Source: Seleniivibrio sp. (GTDB lineage: Bacteria; Chrysiogenota; Deferribacteres; Deferribacterales; Geovibrionaceae). From it: 64,000 bases of DNA. The DNA lies in assembly GCF_021209385.1 (NCBI RefSeq), contig NZ_JAJOIL010000001.1, positions 124,001-188,000 of the forward strand. The letters are read 5' to 3'. Shown here piece by piece: positions 8,317 through 17,236 of the stretch. Position numbers and translations under genes: made by a program. The notes below the pieces were generated by a model, which did no database searches, was not told the DNA's origin, and saw only the letters and a program-made list of their open reading frames with translations. Every line of letters begins with the position of its first letter. Position 1 is the first letter of the stretch.

Positions 8317-9435
8317 TGCACCTATACAAAGTCCCATTTTTTCGCAAAGACCGGACACATCCTTATTCTTAAGAACAGCCTTATTCTTTCTGGCAAGTTT
8401 TTTCGCTTCATAAAGAAGTCCTGTGAGCTGCCAGCGGTCAAGGTGTATCCCCTCCTGCGCAAGCATATGCTCCAGAACGTGCAGTCCGGACTGATTGCCG
8501 AAAACTATATTGCGTTTCATGTCCAGCTCTTCTGGATCGAAAGCTTCGTAATTTTTAGGATTTTTCAGCACGCCGTCGGTATGTATTCCCGATTCGTGGG
8601 TGAACATATATTCACCGATAACTGGACGCTGGGGATCAACGTGTCTGCCTGCCGCCTGTGCCACATATTCGGAAAGAGGACGAAGATGTTTGGTGTTGAA
8701 AGTGTCCTGATTTCCGTAGACGTGGCGCGCCGCCATTATTATCTCTTCCAGAGGAGCATTGCCAGCGCGCTCGCCAAGTCCCATAACGGTGGTGTTGACG
8801 TGTGTGGCGCCTGCCTGAACAGCAGCCAGTGCGTTCGCAGTCGCCATGCCGAAGTCGTTATGGGTATGAACCTCAAGGTCGAGTTTTGTGGATTCGCGGA
8901 TCCTCTTTGTCATATTATATGTGCGGAACGGGTCAAGTATGCCCACCGTATCGCAGAAGCGGAAACGGGAAGCTCCGTGCGCCTCTATCGTCTGAACGTA
9001 CTGCTCGATAAAATCGGGATGCGCCCTTGAAGCGTCTTCGCCGCCCACAGAAACATAGAGGTTATATTTTGCGCAATAATCAAGCACCTCTGCTATCTGT
9101 TTAAGCACCCACTCCCTTGTTTTGCCCAGCTTCGTTTCTATCTGTATATCCGAAAGGGGCAGTGATATCTCTATTGAGTTCGCACCTGCTATGACCGATG
9201 CCTGAACGTCTTTCACAAGCGCACGGTTCCACGCAATGATGCGTGCTTTGAGCCCTAAGTCCATGATGGATGCGAACATTGCGGACTCGTCAGTACCCAT
9301 CACAGGTATACCCGCCTCTATCTCCTGAACACCGATAGCGTCCAGTCTGCGGGCTATCTCCAGCCTTTCCTTGCGGGTGAACGCCACTCCGGGTGTCTGT
9401 TCACCGTCTCTGAGTGTAGTGTCGTCTATAATCAT
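8314..9435 (-). CDS. nifV: Homocitrate synthase
   Basis: A 373-residue DRE-TIM metallolyase that condenses acetyl-CoA and 2-oxoglutarate to homocitrate, the organic ligand of FeMo-co. It shows DDTTLRDGEQTPGV at residues 4-17, the metal-binding HTHNDFGMA and the GLGERAGN motif typical of NifV/LeuA-type enzymes; it lacks the long C-terminal regulatory domain of LeuA, and its length fits NifV. I start at the ATG at 9435, which has GGGAGG seven bases upstream; the longer frame to 9528 would read through the sigma-54 promoter. The gene is divergent from nifB, and both have sigma-54 promoters. Confidence 0.92.
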   Translation of the reverse strand: MIIDDTTLRDGEQTPGVAFTRKERLEIARRLDAIGVQEIEAGIPVMGTDESAMFASIMDLGLKARIIAWNRALVKDVQASVIAGANSIEISLPLSDIQIETKLGKTREWVLKQIAEVLDYCAKYNLYVSVGGEDASRAHPDFIEQYVQTIEAHGASRFRFCDTVGILDPFRTYNMTKRIRESTKLDLEVHTHNDFGMATANALAAVQAGATHVNTTVMGLGERAGNAPLEEIIMAARHVYGNQDTFNTKHLRPLSEYVAQAAGRHVDPQRPVIGEYMFTHESGIHTDGVLKNPKNYEAFDPEELDMKRNIVFGNQSGLHVLEHMLAQEGIHLDRWQLTGLLYEAKKLARKNKAVLKNKDVSGLCEKMGLCIGA

Positions 9436-9460
9436 GGTTGCCTCCCTTGCACTGTTACTT

Positions 9461-9475
9461 GCAAAAGGTGTGCCA
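9461..9475 (-). promoter_or_regulatory. Sigma-54 promoter of nifV
   Basis: On the minus strand TGGCACA-CCTT-TTGC has the GG and GC dinucleotides exactly 12 bases apart as in the -24/-12 consensus. It ends 26 bases upstream of the nifV ATG. I saw no perfect TGT-N10-ACA NifA site nearby. Confidence 0.85.
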
Positions 9476-9530
9476 ATGATTAAAAAACAGACGATTGCAC
9501 AAGAAATGACCAGATAGAAATGAATCACCT

Positions 9531-9614
9531 ACCCTCTTCTGCAAAGAGTAGTTGGAGGGAATTTACATTTATTATTAATAAAATCCACCCCAACCCTCCT
9601 TTGTCAAAGGAGGG
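9531..9614. repeat. Long imperfect palindrome (MITE/REP-like) between nifV and nifB
   Basis: A left arm (9531-9564) and right arm (9581-9614) of 34 bases each are imperfect reverse complements around a 16-base AT-rich centre. The right arm itself contains CCCTCCTTTG/CAAAGGAGGG. The element sits between the two divergent sigma-54 promoters and is not part of either. It looks like a small non-autonomous mobile or REP-type repeat. Confidence 0.65.
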
Positions 9615-9656
9615 AGTAAGAATAAGGATGACTGTGTTCCAATATTTATTATTTCT

Positions 9657-9671
9657 TGGCACGGTCATTGC
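9657..9671 (+). promoter_or_regulatory. Sigma-54 promoter of nifB
   Basis: TGGCACG-GTCA-TTGC is a perfect match to the -24/-12 consensus, with correct 12-base GG-GC spacing, 24 bases upstream of the nifB ATG. Confidence 0.92.
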
Positions 9672-9695
9672 TTTCACCAGAGTGTGAGGTGACAA

Positions 9696-11048
9696 ATGGA
9701 TAGAGACGCAGTTAAAGCTAAAATTGATAAGCACCCCTGCTACTGCAAGGATGCCCACAATAAATTTGCAAGGATACACCTGCCTGTTGCGCCCGCCTGC
9801 AACATCCAGTGTAACTATTGCAACAGGAAATATGACTGTTCAAACGAGTCCCGCCCCGGCGTGACCAGCAGTATACTGACACCAGAACACGCCCTTGAAA
9901 AGGTCATTATGGTGAAACATTCAATCGAAAATCTCTCCGTGGTTGGCATAGCGGGTCCCGGCGATGCACTTGCGAACCCCGAAGCGACTTTCGAGACGCT
10001 GAGACTTCTTAAAACATATGACAAAGAACTTATCCCCTGCATAAGCACAAACGGTCTGGCACTGCCCGACCATCTGGACGACATTGCAGAGCTTAAAATA
10101 GGACACGTTACCGTAACCATGAATGCAGTTGACCCCGAGATCGGTCAGAAAATCTACAGCTGGATACACTACAACGACAGGACGTATCACGGTGTCGAGG
10201 CCGCCCGCATTCTTATGGAACGCCAGATTGAGGGTATCAAAGGGCTTGTTGAGCGCGGAATACTCGTCAAGGTGAACACTGTTCTTATCCCCGGCATAAA
10301 CGACGCCCATATAGGTGAAGTTGCCAAAAAGATAAAAGAACTGGGCGTGTTCATCCACAACATCATTCCGCTGATGAGCAAACCCGAATACGGAACAAAA
10401 TTCGCAAACGACGGCGTACCGGAACCCACTCCGGAGCTTATCGGAAAGGTTCGCTTCCAGTGCGCGGAGATAATGGGCGGATTTGATTCCGTTATGCAGC
10501 ACTGTCGTCAGTGCCGTGCGGACGCTATCGGCAAACTCGGTCAGGACTGGGATTTCAACAACGTCACAGAAGACGTTAAAGCCGCAGCATCTATGCTTAA
10601 AGCACAGGTTATCAACAACAGACGGCACAGCTTTTCAGAGCAGTTCCACAGCGAGTGGAAGGTCAGAACCTATGACCGCAGCAAGATGGTGCTGGTTGCC
10701 GTTGCAAGCAATAATCACCGCATGGCTGACATCTCTTTCAAAAACGCAAGAAACTTTTATGTATACGAAGTTTCCGGATGGGGAGCGCACCTGCGCGAGA
10801 TACGCACACTGGACTATGACAACTCTCAGGCGTGCATAAAACTCTCCGGTCACCTTAAAAACGTCGCGGCTCTCCTTAAAGACTGCGCTGTTATGGTATG
10901 TACAGTAGCAGGCAAAAACGCTTTTAACGATATGAACAAAAAAGGAATACTTGTTGACACCAGACAAGCCTACAAAGGTATCGAAGAGGCGGCATGGGAA
11001 GCCGGAAGCAAACGTCTCGCCGAAATGAACCGTTCAAAAACGGCATAG
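9696..11048 (+). CDS. nifB: FeMo-co biosynthesis radical SAM protein NifB
   Basis: A 450-residue protein that builds the 8Fe-9S-C precursor (NifB-co) of FeMo-co. The radical-SAM cluster motif is C35-x3-C39-x2-C42, with extra cysteines at 15, 17 and 48 in the N-terminal region. The C-terminal third (about 335-440: MVLVAVASNNHRMADISF, FYVYEVSG, VMVCTVAGKNA) is a NifX/NafY-like cofactor-carrier domain, so this is the fused NifB-NifX architecture. The start has GAGGTGA close upstream. It is followed 21 bases later by a TOBE-like gene with a strong ribosome site, which should be co-transcribed. Confidence 0.96.
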   Translation: MDRDAVKAKIDKHPCYCKDAHNKFARIHLPVAPACNIQCNYCNRKYDCSNESRPGVTSSILTPEHALEKVIMVKHSIENLSVVGIAGPGDALANPEATFETLRLLKTYDKELIPCISTNGLALPDHLDDIAELKIGHVTVTMNAVDPEIGQKIYSWIHYNDRTYHGVEAARILMERQIEGIKGLVERGILVKVNTVLIPGINDAHIGEVAKKIKELGVFIHNIIPLMSKPEYGTKFANDGVPEPTPELIGKVRFQCAEIMGGFDSVMQHCRQCRADAIGKLGQDWDFNNVTEDVKAAASMLKAQVINNRRHSFSEQFHSEWKVRTYDRSKMVLVAVASNNHRMADISFKNARNFYVYEVSGWGAHLREIRTLDYDNSQACIKLSGHLKNVAALLKDCAVMVCTVAGKNAFNDMNKKGILVDTRQAYKGIEEAAWEAGSKRLAEMNRSKTA

Positions 11049-11069
11049 CGGAAAGGGGGAATTATTATT

Positions 11070-11351
11070 ATGCAATCAGAACTTACAAACAGAGCAGACA
11101 TATCCGCACTGCTTAAAAAAGACGGATATAAACTCATCAAAGGCTATGTTGAAGACCTCGACATCGGACATGTCACAGCAAGTATGCAGATACGCTCCGG
11201 TCAGCGGCTGGTCTCTCTTCTTCTGCCTGTGAAGGATGCAAAACTTTCGGGAGCAGAGGTGGGCAGACCCATCTATTGCCTGATGAACGGAAAAGACGTT
11301 CTCGTTTTCCGCGACATAAACTACATGATGCGGAAAATACTGAATAAATAA
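11070..11351 (+). CDS. Small TOBE/Mop-like protein in the nifB operon
   Basis: A 93-residue protein. From about residue 22 the pattern KGYVEDLDIGHVTASMQI, LVSLLLPVKDAKLSGAEVG and RPIYCLMNGKDVLVFRD resembles the TOBE/Mop molybdate-binding fold of molbindins and ModE (which read KGKV..V..G.VTAEV..., LTS.IT..SAEELGLK.GD.VYALIKA..V). It would be a single-copy version, with no helix-turn-helix. Its place after nifB suggests molybdate storage or delivery for FeMo-co. The homology is by eye only; it could instead be an unnamed nif accessory protein. Ribosome site AAGGGGGAA is strong. Confidence 0.55.
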   Translation: MQSELTNRADISALLKKDGYKLIKGYVEDLDIGHVTASMQIRSGQRLVSLLLPVKDAKLSGAEVGRPIYCLMNGKDVLVFRDINYMMRKILNK

Positions 11352-11356
11352 AGAAG

Positions 11357-11475
11357 CTACTGAGGTTTCAGGATGAAACCTCGTGGAATGAGCTAAGACG
11401 GATTTATTCGGATTAGCGAATGAAACGTGAGCGCAGGAAGGCTCTGCCGACAGGAGCGTTCACAACATTTTTCTA
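11357..11475 (-). repeat. Dispersed intergenic repeat, copy A (left half, inverted)
   Basis: Read on the minus strand it matches the left half of the repeat at 34143-34246: ACGCTCC, GTCG, CCTGCGCTCACGTT, CCACGA and TTCATCCTGAAACCT occur in the same order with diverged spacers. It contains no gene. It lies just after the nifB operon. Confidence 0.6.
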
Positions 11476-11492
11476 CGATGGAAAAATGTTGT
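11462..11492. repeat. 12-bp-stem hairpin at the end of repeat copy A
   Basis: ACAACATTTTTC and GAAAAATGTTGT pair perfectly around a 7-base loop. In repeat copy B a hairpin of different sequence (34112-34142) also lies directly next to the AACGCTCC end, so a hairpin at this edge seems to be part of the element's architecture. Confidence 0.6.
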
Positions 11493-11506
11493 TATCTGAT
11501 AGGTTT

Positions 11507-11599
11507 GCGGGGCGTACAAAGAAGGTCTGTCACCCCCACAAAAGATTAATCTTCTTTGTACTTAGGAGGAGTGTTCTGTCCTCCGCCCCGCTTTTTTTT
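11507..11599 (+). terminator. Three-way-junction structure ending in a T-run, after the nifB operon
   Basis: An outer 8-bp stem GCGGGGCG/CGCCCCGC (11507-11514, 11584-11591) encloses two hairpins: TACAAAGAAG/CTTCTTTGTA (11515-11524, 11551-11560) and GGAGGA/TCCTCC (11565-11570, 11579-11584). Eight T residues follow. It should act as a terminator for nifB and the TOBE gene; its branched form is more elaborate than needed, so it may also be a stable small RNA 3' end. Confidence 0.6.
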
Positions 11600-11647
11600 A
11601 TTATTAATCAGTGGTTCATATAATTGTTTTGTTGTATACTTGAGTAT

Positions 11648-13492
11648 ATGCCGAAATGGGCGGGGTATGCTTTGAAGGTAAAAAACAGAACCATTTATAT
11701 GCTTGTGGGTATCATGCTCTTCATCACAGGTTTTTACCTGTTCGACGAATGGTACCGCTATGAAAAGCATCTTCAGATTCTCCGTCAGGAACATATTTCC
11801 ATCGTCACAAAGTTTTACGAAAATATACCCAGACGTACTACAGCAATTCTCAAGGCATATGCAAACCTTATCGCAAACGATAATCAAGTCATTAATGCAT
11901 ACGCAGAGGGCAACAGAGAGGTTCTGAACGATCAGCTCAAGCCTTACGTTGTGCTGCTTGAAAAATCATTTCCGGGGTCAACTGTTGTACTCACTTTCCA
12001 TACATCAGGCGGCAAAGTGTTTCTGAGAACCCTTGACCCGAAAAAATTCGGCGATAAAAGCACCGACTACCGCCCCATGCTTAAAACAGTTCTTAAGACT
12101 GAAAAACCGCTTTCAGGGCTTGAAGTCTGCACAAAACTGGTCGGTCAGAGGTTTATGACTCCTTTAAAAAGCGACGGAAAAGTAATAGGCGTTATAGAGG
12201 TCGGAGCTGATCTGAATTTTGTTGCGCAGAGAGTAGCAGGCATATCCAACATCAAAAGCGTAATAACCGTTAACAGGGACGTTGCAAAGCTTCTGAGCAT
12301 GAAAACGGACGGGCTTGATCAGACAGTATATTTCAACAATAGCAAAGTTCCGATGGGGCTGATGCTGAACGGCGGCAATCTGAAAGATTCCGTTAATACC
12401 GCAGACGGTCGCTATGAGATAGTCAAAGGATTTAAACTTTACGACTATTCAGGAAAGAACGTCGGCAGTTTCATATTTATCTCAAAATCAGGCGGGATGG
12501 AAGAATGGATGCAAAGCCATTTTTACAACGTGCTGATAATCTGTGCAGCGGGACTGCTTCTCATCATTTATGTGGCGCGCAAAGGCTTCATAGACTCCAT
12601 AGCTGAACTTGAAAAAGAACATGAAACGGTGCTCAAAGAGCTTAAAGAGATCAACACCGGACTTGAGGAACGCATCCGCAAAGAGGTTGAGAACTGTCGT
12701 ACCAAAGACCAGATAATAAATCAGCAGCAGAAGATTGCGGATATGGGGCTTATGCTCTCCGCCCTCGCCCACCACTGGCGGCAACCGATTAACGCGGTTG
12801 GACTGTATGTGCAGGATCTGTCCGAGGCATACAAAAGCGGCGAACTGAACATACAGTATATCGAGGAATTCGAGAAAAAAAACATGAATCTGCTGAATAA
12901 ACTCTCAGAATCTATTGACAAGTACAGAACCTTCTTTGAACCCAGTGTCGAAAAGGAGAGCTTTGAGGTAATAGACATCCTGCGCGAGATAGGAGAGATA
13001 CTAAGCGCCACACTGGCAACACAGAATATAAAACTGATGGTAAGCTGCAAATGCTCCCAAAAGGAATTTGAATGTATCTTCCTTGAAAGGATGCCGGAAT
13101 GCGAATTCGGAAACACCCGCATAACAGGCTTTCTGAACGAGTTTAAGCAGACGCTTCTGAACATCATATACAACTCTGTTGACGCCATCAAAACAAGATA
13201 CGCGGAAGAGAACGGATCTTCCGACGGGCTTATCATGGTGAACATCGGCGTTGAGGGTGAAATAATCAGGATAATCGTGACAGATAACGGAACTGGCATA
13301 CCTGATGACGTTATAGACAAGATATTCAACCCCTTCTTCACAACCAAGGAGGCGGGCAAGGGAACCGGCATCGGTCTTTACATGGCAAAGACCGTCATAG
13401 AGAAATATATGTGCGGCACTTTGTCCGCAAGAAACAACGGAAGAGGGGTCACAATGGAGATCACTCTGCACAAAAGCGCCCAATGCTTGTAA
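11648..13492 (+). CDS. Membrane sensor histidine kinase with periplasmic Cache-like domain
   Basis: About 614 residues: an N-terminal membrane segment (TIYMLVGIMLFITGFYLF), a large periplasmic region resembling a double-Cache sensor (residues about 45-285, with RPMLKTVLKTEKPLSGLEV and GVIEVGADL), a second membrane segment (NVLIICAAGLLLIIYVA), a coiled coil, the H-box AHHWRQPIN, and an HATPase domain with NIIYNSVDAI, DNGTGIP and GKGTGIGLYM. The ligand is unknown. No response regulator is adjacent, so it is an orphan kinase. The start is uncertain: I give the ATG at 11648, but a TTG at 11672 after GGGG is also possible. Confidence 0.82.
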   Translation: MPKWAGYALKVKNRTIYMLVGIMLFITGFYLFDEWYRYEKHLQILRQEHISIVTKFYENIPRRTTAILKAYANLIANDNQVINAYAEGNREVLNDQLKPYVVLLEKSFPGSTVVLTFHTSGGKVFLRTLDPKKFGDKSTDYRPMLKTVLKTEKPLSGLEVCTKLVGQRFMTPLKSDGKVIGVIEVGADLNFVAQRVAGISNIKSVITVNRDVAKLLSMKTDGLDQTVYFNNSKVPMGLMLNGGNLKDSVNTADGRYEIVKGFKLYDYSGKNVGSFIFISKSGGMEEWMQSHFYNVLIICAAGLLLIIYVARKGFIDSIAELEKEHETVLKELKEINTGLEERIRKEVENCRTKDQIINQQQKIADMGLMLSALAHHWRQPINAVGLYVQDLSEAYKSGELNIQYIEEFEKKNMNLLNKLSESIDKYRTFFEPSVEKESFEVIDILREIGEILSATLATQNIKLMVSCKCSQKEFECIFLERMPECEFGNTRITGFLNEFKQTLLNIIYNSVDAIKTRYAEENGSSDGLIMVNIGVEGEIIRIIVTDNGTGIPDDVIDKIFNPFFTTKEAGKGTGIGLYMAKTVIEKYMCGTLSARNNGRGVTMEITLHKSAQCL

Positions 13493-13576
13493 TTTTTCGG
13501 TCAAAATATTAAAAAAACCTTTTCTTATTTTAAAATCTGTTGAATACTGGCAGGTTCAAATTTTTTCAGGTGTAAA

Positions 13577-15406
13577 ATGTCAAAACAAAGAAACGAGAAG
13601 CTAAGAAATATAGCTATCATTGCTCACGTTGACCACGGTAAAACAACGCTGGTCGATACGCTGTTCAAACAGAGCGGACTTTTCCGCGAGGAACAGCAGG
13701 TTGAAGACAGGCTCATGGACAGCATGGACCTTGAACGCGAAAGAGGTATCACAATCTCCGCTAAAAACTGCGCAGTTCGCTGGGGAGACGTTAAGATAAA
13801 CATCCTCGACACCCCAGGTCACGCCGATTTCGGCGGTGAAGTTGAGCGTGCACTCTCTATGGTTGACGGTGCGATACTCCTTGTGGACGCTTCCGAAGGT
13901 CCCCTGCCCCAGACAAGATTCGTCCTCGGAAAAGCTTTCGAGGCGGGTCTTAAAATCATCGTGGTGGTGAACAAGATCGACCGTCAGGATGCAAGACCTA
14001 ACGAAGTTCTGAACGAGGTATACGACCTGTTCATCGATCTGGGCGCTGATGATGAGCAGATAGAATTCCCCGTTTACTATGCAATAGGACGCGAAGGTAT
14101 CTGTCAGAAAACCCTTGAGGAACGCGGAACAGACATGAAACCGCTTTTCGAGGCTATCGTCAGCGAAATACCCGCTCCCGAATATGACGACGAGGAACCT
14201 TTCCAGATGCTCGTCAGCGACCTTGGCTACTCCGATTATCTCGGCAGGCTCGCCATCGGTAAGGTCATCAACGGTTCCGCCAAGGCGAACGAATCCCTTG
14301 TCCGCATCGGTGCTGAGAACACAGCATCCCTGCGTGTAAGCAAACTTCAGATATACGAAGGTCTCGGTACGAAAGAGGTGGATTTTGCCGAACCCGGCGA
14401 GATAATCGTTCTCTCCGGTATCGAGGACATCGCCATAGGCGACACCATCTGTACAAAGGAATCACCCAAAGCACTGCCCAGAATAACCGTGGACGAACCC
14501 ACAGTGTCCATGAAGTTCAGCCCCAACACAGGTCCCCTCGCAGGACGTGAAGGCAAACTGGTGCAGTCCAACAGAATTAAAGAAAGACTTCTTAAAGAAA
14601 CACTTAAGAACGTTGCGATAAAAGTTGAGGAAAGCCCCGACAAAGAGAGCTATATCGTTAAGGGACGCGGCGAATTTCAGATGGCTATCCTGCTCGAAAC
14701 CATGCGCCGCGAAGGTTTTGAAGTGTGCGTGGGCAGACCCGAAGTTATCTGTAAAACAATTGACGGCGAACTCTGCGAACCCATCGAACACCTCTTCATC
14801 GACTGCGAAGAGATATTCGTCGGCGTTATCACTGAAAAACTCTCCATCCGTAAAGGACGCATGATAAATCTTGTGAACAACGGCACAGGCAGAGCGAGAA
14901 TTGAATTCTCAATCCCCAGCCGCGGGCTTATCGGATATCGTGACGAGTTCCTCTCCGACACCAAAGGTACCGGAATAATGAACTCGCTTCTGCTCGGTTA
15001 TGAACCCCACAGAGGCGATATACCCAGCCGATTCACCGGTTCCATCGTTGCAGACCGCGCCGGAAAAGGCGTTGCTTACGGTCTCTTCCACCTTGAACCC
15101 AGAGGAACCCTGTTCATAGTTCCCGGCGACGTTGTATACGAAGGTATGATCATCGGCGAATACAACAAGGATAACGATCTTAACGCAAACCCCTGTAAAG
15201 AGAAAAAACTTACTAACATGAGGGCATCAGGAAAGGACGAAGCTATCATCCTTACCCCCGTTCCTCCCATGACTCTTGAAAGGGCGATACATTTCCTCGC
15301 AGACGACGAGATGGTGGAGGTTACTCCCAAGTCCATCAGACTGCGTAAAAAAATACTGTCTCAGCAGGAAAGACACACTGCCAGAGGCAAAGCACTCGGT
15401 AAATAA
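13577..15406 (+). CDS. typA: Translational GTPase TypA/BipA
   Basis: A 609-residue ribosome-binding GTPase of normal family length. It shows the G1 motif [18 protein letters not shown], the G3 motif [12 protein letters not shown], the G4 motif NKIDRQDAR, then the domain II barrel, EF-G-like domains III and V, and the BipA-specific C-terminal domain ([16 protein letters not shown] and later [10 protein letters not shown]). BipA helps late 50S assembly and growth under stress. The start has CAGGTG upstream. It stands alone, ended by a strong terminator. Confidence 0.97.
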   Translation: MSKQRNEKLRNIAIIAHVDHGKTTLVDTLFKQSGLFREEQQVEDRLMDSMDLERERGITISAKNCAVRWGDVKINILDTPGHADFGGEVERALSMVDGAILLVDASEGPLPQTRFVLGKAFEAGLKIIVVVNKIDRQDARPNEVLNEVYDLFIDLGADDEQIEFPVYYAIGREGICQKTLEERGTDMKPLFEAIVSEIPAPEYDDEEPFQMLVSDLGYSDYLGRLAIGKVINGSAKANESLVRIGAENTASLRVSKLQIYEGLGTKEVDFAEPGEIIVLSGIEDIAIGDTICTKESPKALPRITVDEPTVSMKFSPNTGPLAGREGKLVQSNRIKERLLKETLKNVAIKVEESPDKESYIVKGRGEFQMAILLETMRREGFEVCVGRPEVICKTIDGELCEPIEHLFIDCEEIFVGVITEKLSIRKGRMINLVNNGTGRARIEFSIPSRGLIGYRDEFLSDTKGTGIMNSLLLGYEPHRGDIPSRFTGSIVADRAGKGVAYGLFHLEPRGTLFIVPGDVVYEGMIIGEYNKDNDLNANPCKEKKLTNMRASGKDEAIILTPVPPMTLERAIHFLADDEMVEVTPKSIRLRKKILSQQERHTARGKALGK

Positions 15407-15410
15407 AAAA

Positions 15411-15439
15411 AGGCGGTCACTTTGACCGCCTTTTTTTTG
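15411..15439. terminator. Bidirectional terminator between typA and a kinase gene
   Basis: AGGCGGTCA and TGACCGCCT form a 9-bp stem with a CTT loop. It is preceded by seven A and followed by eight T, so it works in both directions for the convergent genes. Confidence 0.92.
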
Positions 15440-15447
15440 ACCACATA

Positions 15448-16986
15448 TTAATCGTGCCCACAGGGAAGGAAGCGGAAAACAAAACATTTTCCGTTGGTGT
15501 CGTCGAAGAACAGGTCTCCGCCGTCGAAATTGGACGCGAGATTCTGTGCGGTGAAAAGCCCTATGCCCTTGCCTGCACCGCAGCCTTTGGTTGAAAAATA
15601 AGGCTCGAACAGTCTGTGTTTCACCTCAACGTCAATAGGCGCGCCGTTGTCGCATATCTCTATCTGGGCATACTCGCCTTTTTTCATAAATCGAACGGTG
15701 ATAAGTCTGTCTTCACCATGTTTTTTTTCAACAAGGCAGTCGTATGAGTTTTTCAGCAGTATCAGTAAAATCTGTTTGAACATGGATTCTTCGCCGTAAA
15801 CATAGACGTGGCTGAATCCGCAGACATCGTCACAGAAGAACCGTCCCCGCCCGCAGGAATGGAACAAATTCTCTTCTGCTGTCATCTGTATTTCCTCTGA
15901 ATCTCCACCCATGGCGCAGAGGATATAAACCTCTATGCCGACTGATTCAAATTCCGGTCTAAGCAGTTTCAATGTATCGAACACCATCTCCTTAACATCC
16001 ATCCTGACCATATTCTCCGCTTTCACTGCGGATGTGAACAGGTCGATGGTCTCGCTCATCTCGCGTACAATCTTAATTGCCTGAACGGAAGCCTCGTCCT
16101 CTTCCTGTCTGGTGTTCGCCACCTGAATGGTCTGTATAAGAAGTCCTATATTGTTAAGCGGCTGCCGCCAGTGGTGGGCAACCATACGAAGTATCTCGTT
16201 TATGGACGAGCTGCGGGTCTTGTGTATAAGCGCCGCCTCGCTCATCTCCCTTCGCTGCATCTCTGTTTCAAGTTCGGCTATATTTTTGAGTTTTTCATGC
16301 CACGCCTTTTTCAGTTCCCGACTGGAAAGCACGATGAGTCTTATAACAAGAGCGGTCACCAGCAGATAAGCCAGTATCGTCAGAAGAGTGAATCTGAGCT
16401 GTCTGTTGTGTTCTTTGGCAACGGGAAAGCTGACGCTCATAGCGCCGCGCATATCACCTGTTTTATATTGAGCATATTCGTGACATCTCAGGCAGCTGCC
16501 GTTTATAAAAAGCGGAGTCATGTACTCGAAACGGATGTTGTGCAGATTAGTATACTCAAGTCTGGAATACTCTTTTTCACCCGCGCGCATAGCCTTTAAC
16601 CCCTGTTTTTCCCATCCGTCAGGTGAATTCAGCGGGTTTATCGGTTTATCGCTTATCAGTCTCAAATTCATGCCGGTTGCAATGTTCAGCTCTTTAGACG
16701 ACATACGCATCATATATGCTGGATTTATGCTAGTAAGATTAAGCCCCTGCTCTGTGATTTCTTTTTTTGTTTCAGAATTATATTTCAGACCGGATAAATT
16801 TTCAGATGGTGCATATATGGTGCCGACTTCGGCGCTCCAATAGCCGAATGCGCGGTTCACATCGGTGATATCCCTTGCCTTATTAAGAACACTGGTGCGA
16901 AAATTAGAATAACCTTGATACAATTCATAGCAGGAAAGGAGTACGAAAAAAACTAAGGTTATGATTACAAAAGGATATTTATTCAT
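15448..16986 (-). CDS. Sensor histidine kinase with DUF3365/Tll0287-like c-heme domain
   Basis: A 512-residue membrane kinase. An N-terminal anchor (FVIITLVFFVLLSCYEL) is followed by a periplasmic region ending in C165-L-R-C168-H169, a c-type heme attachment site, in the context typical of DUF3365 (INPLNSPDGWEKQGL, then YMTPLFINGSCLRCH, GAMSVSFPV). A second membrane segment (about 199-222), a coiled coil, the H-box AHHWRQPLN and a divergent HATPase domain (DNGAPI, GAGKGIGLFTAQNL) follow. It probably senses redox state or a heme ligand. No cognate regulator is adjacent. Its H-box is close to that of the kinase at 11648, so the two may be paralogues. Confidence 0.85.
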   Translation of the reverse strand: MNKYPFVIITLVFFVLLSCYELYQGYSNFRTSVLNKARDITDVNRAFGYWSAEVGTIYAPSENLSGLKYNSETKKEITEQGLNLTSINPAYMMRMSSKELNIATGMNLRLISDKPINPLNSPDGWEKQGLKAMRAGEKEYSRLEYTNLHNIRFEYMTPLFINGSCLRCHEYAQYKTGDMRGAMSVSFPVAKEHNRQLRFTLLTILAYLLVTALVIRLIVLSSRELKKAWHEKLKNIAELETEMQRREMSEAALIHKTRSSSINEILRMVAHHWRQPLNNIGLLIQTIQVANTRQEEDEASVQAIKIVREMSETIDLFTSAVKAENMVRMDVKEMVFDTLKLLRPEFESVGIEVYILCAMGGDSEEIQMTAEENLFHSCGRGRFFCDDVCGFSHVYVYGEESMFKQILLILLKNSYDCLVEKKHGEDRLITVRFMKKGEYAQIEICDNGAPIDVEVKHRLFEPYFSTKGCGAGKGIGLFTAQNLASNFDGGDLFFDDTNGKCFVFRFLPCGHD

Positions 16987-17236
16987 CTGCGATGGTTCCG
17001 CTTCCCTTTAAAACGGGACTCTTACGCCCCATTGCTGACATTAATTAATAATATTAGAATATATGGTCTAAAGCAACACGCATTTTGAACGAAGTTTTCC
17101 ATATTTTAAGCTAATTTTCTCCTTATCCATAGTATAAACATAATTGTTTCAAATCATGCACACAACCTAAGACTATATTATAACATGTCGCAGACCCGTT
17201 CTCTCGCTGCTCCTATCTAGACAATGGAGGGATAGA

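Noticed and set aside
8245-9030. Long rightward open frame (261 codons) opposite nifV
   Set aside because: It lies wholly antisense to a clear nifV with all catalytic motifs, overlaps a terminator, and has no family features.
16987-17236. Possible riboswitch upstream of the heme kinase or the EF-hand gene
   Set aside because: A short CCC...GGG stem is present before the kinase start, but I could not match the region to any known aptamer such as c-di-GMP or guanidine.
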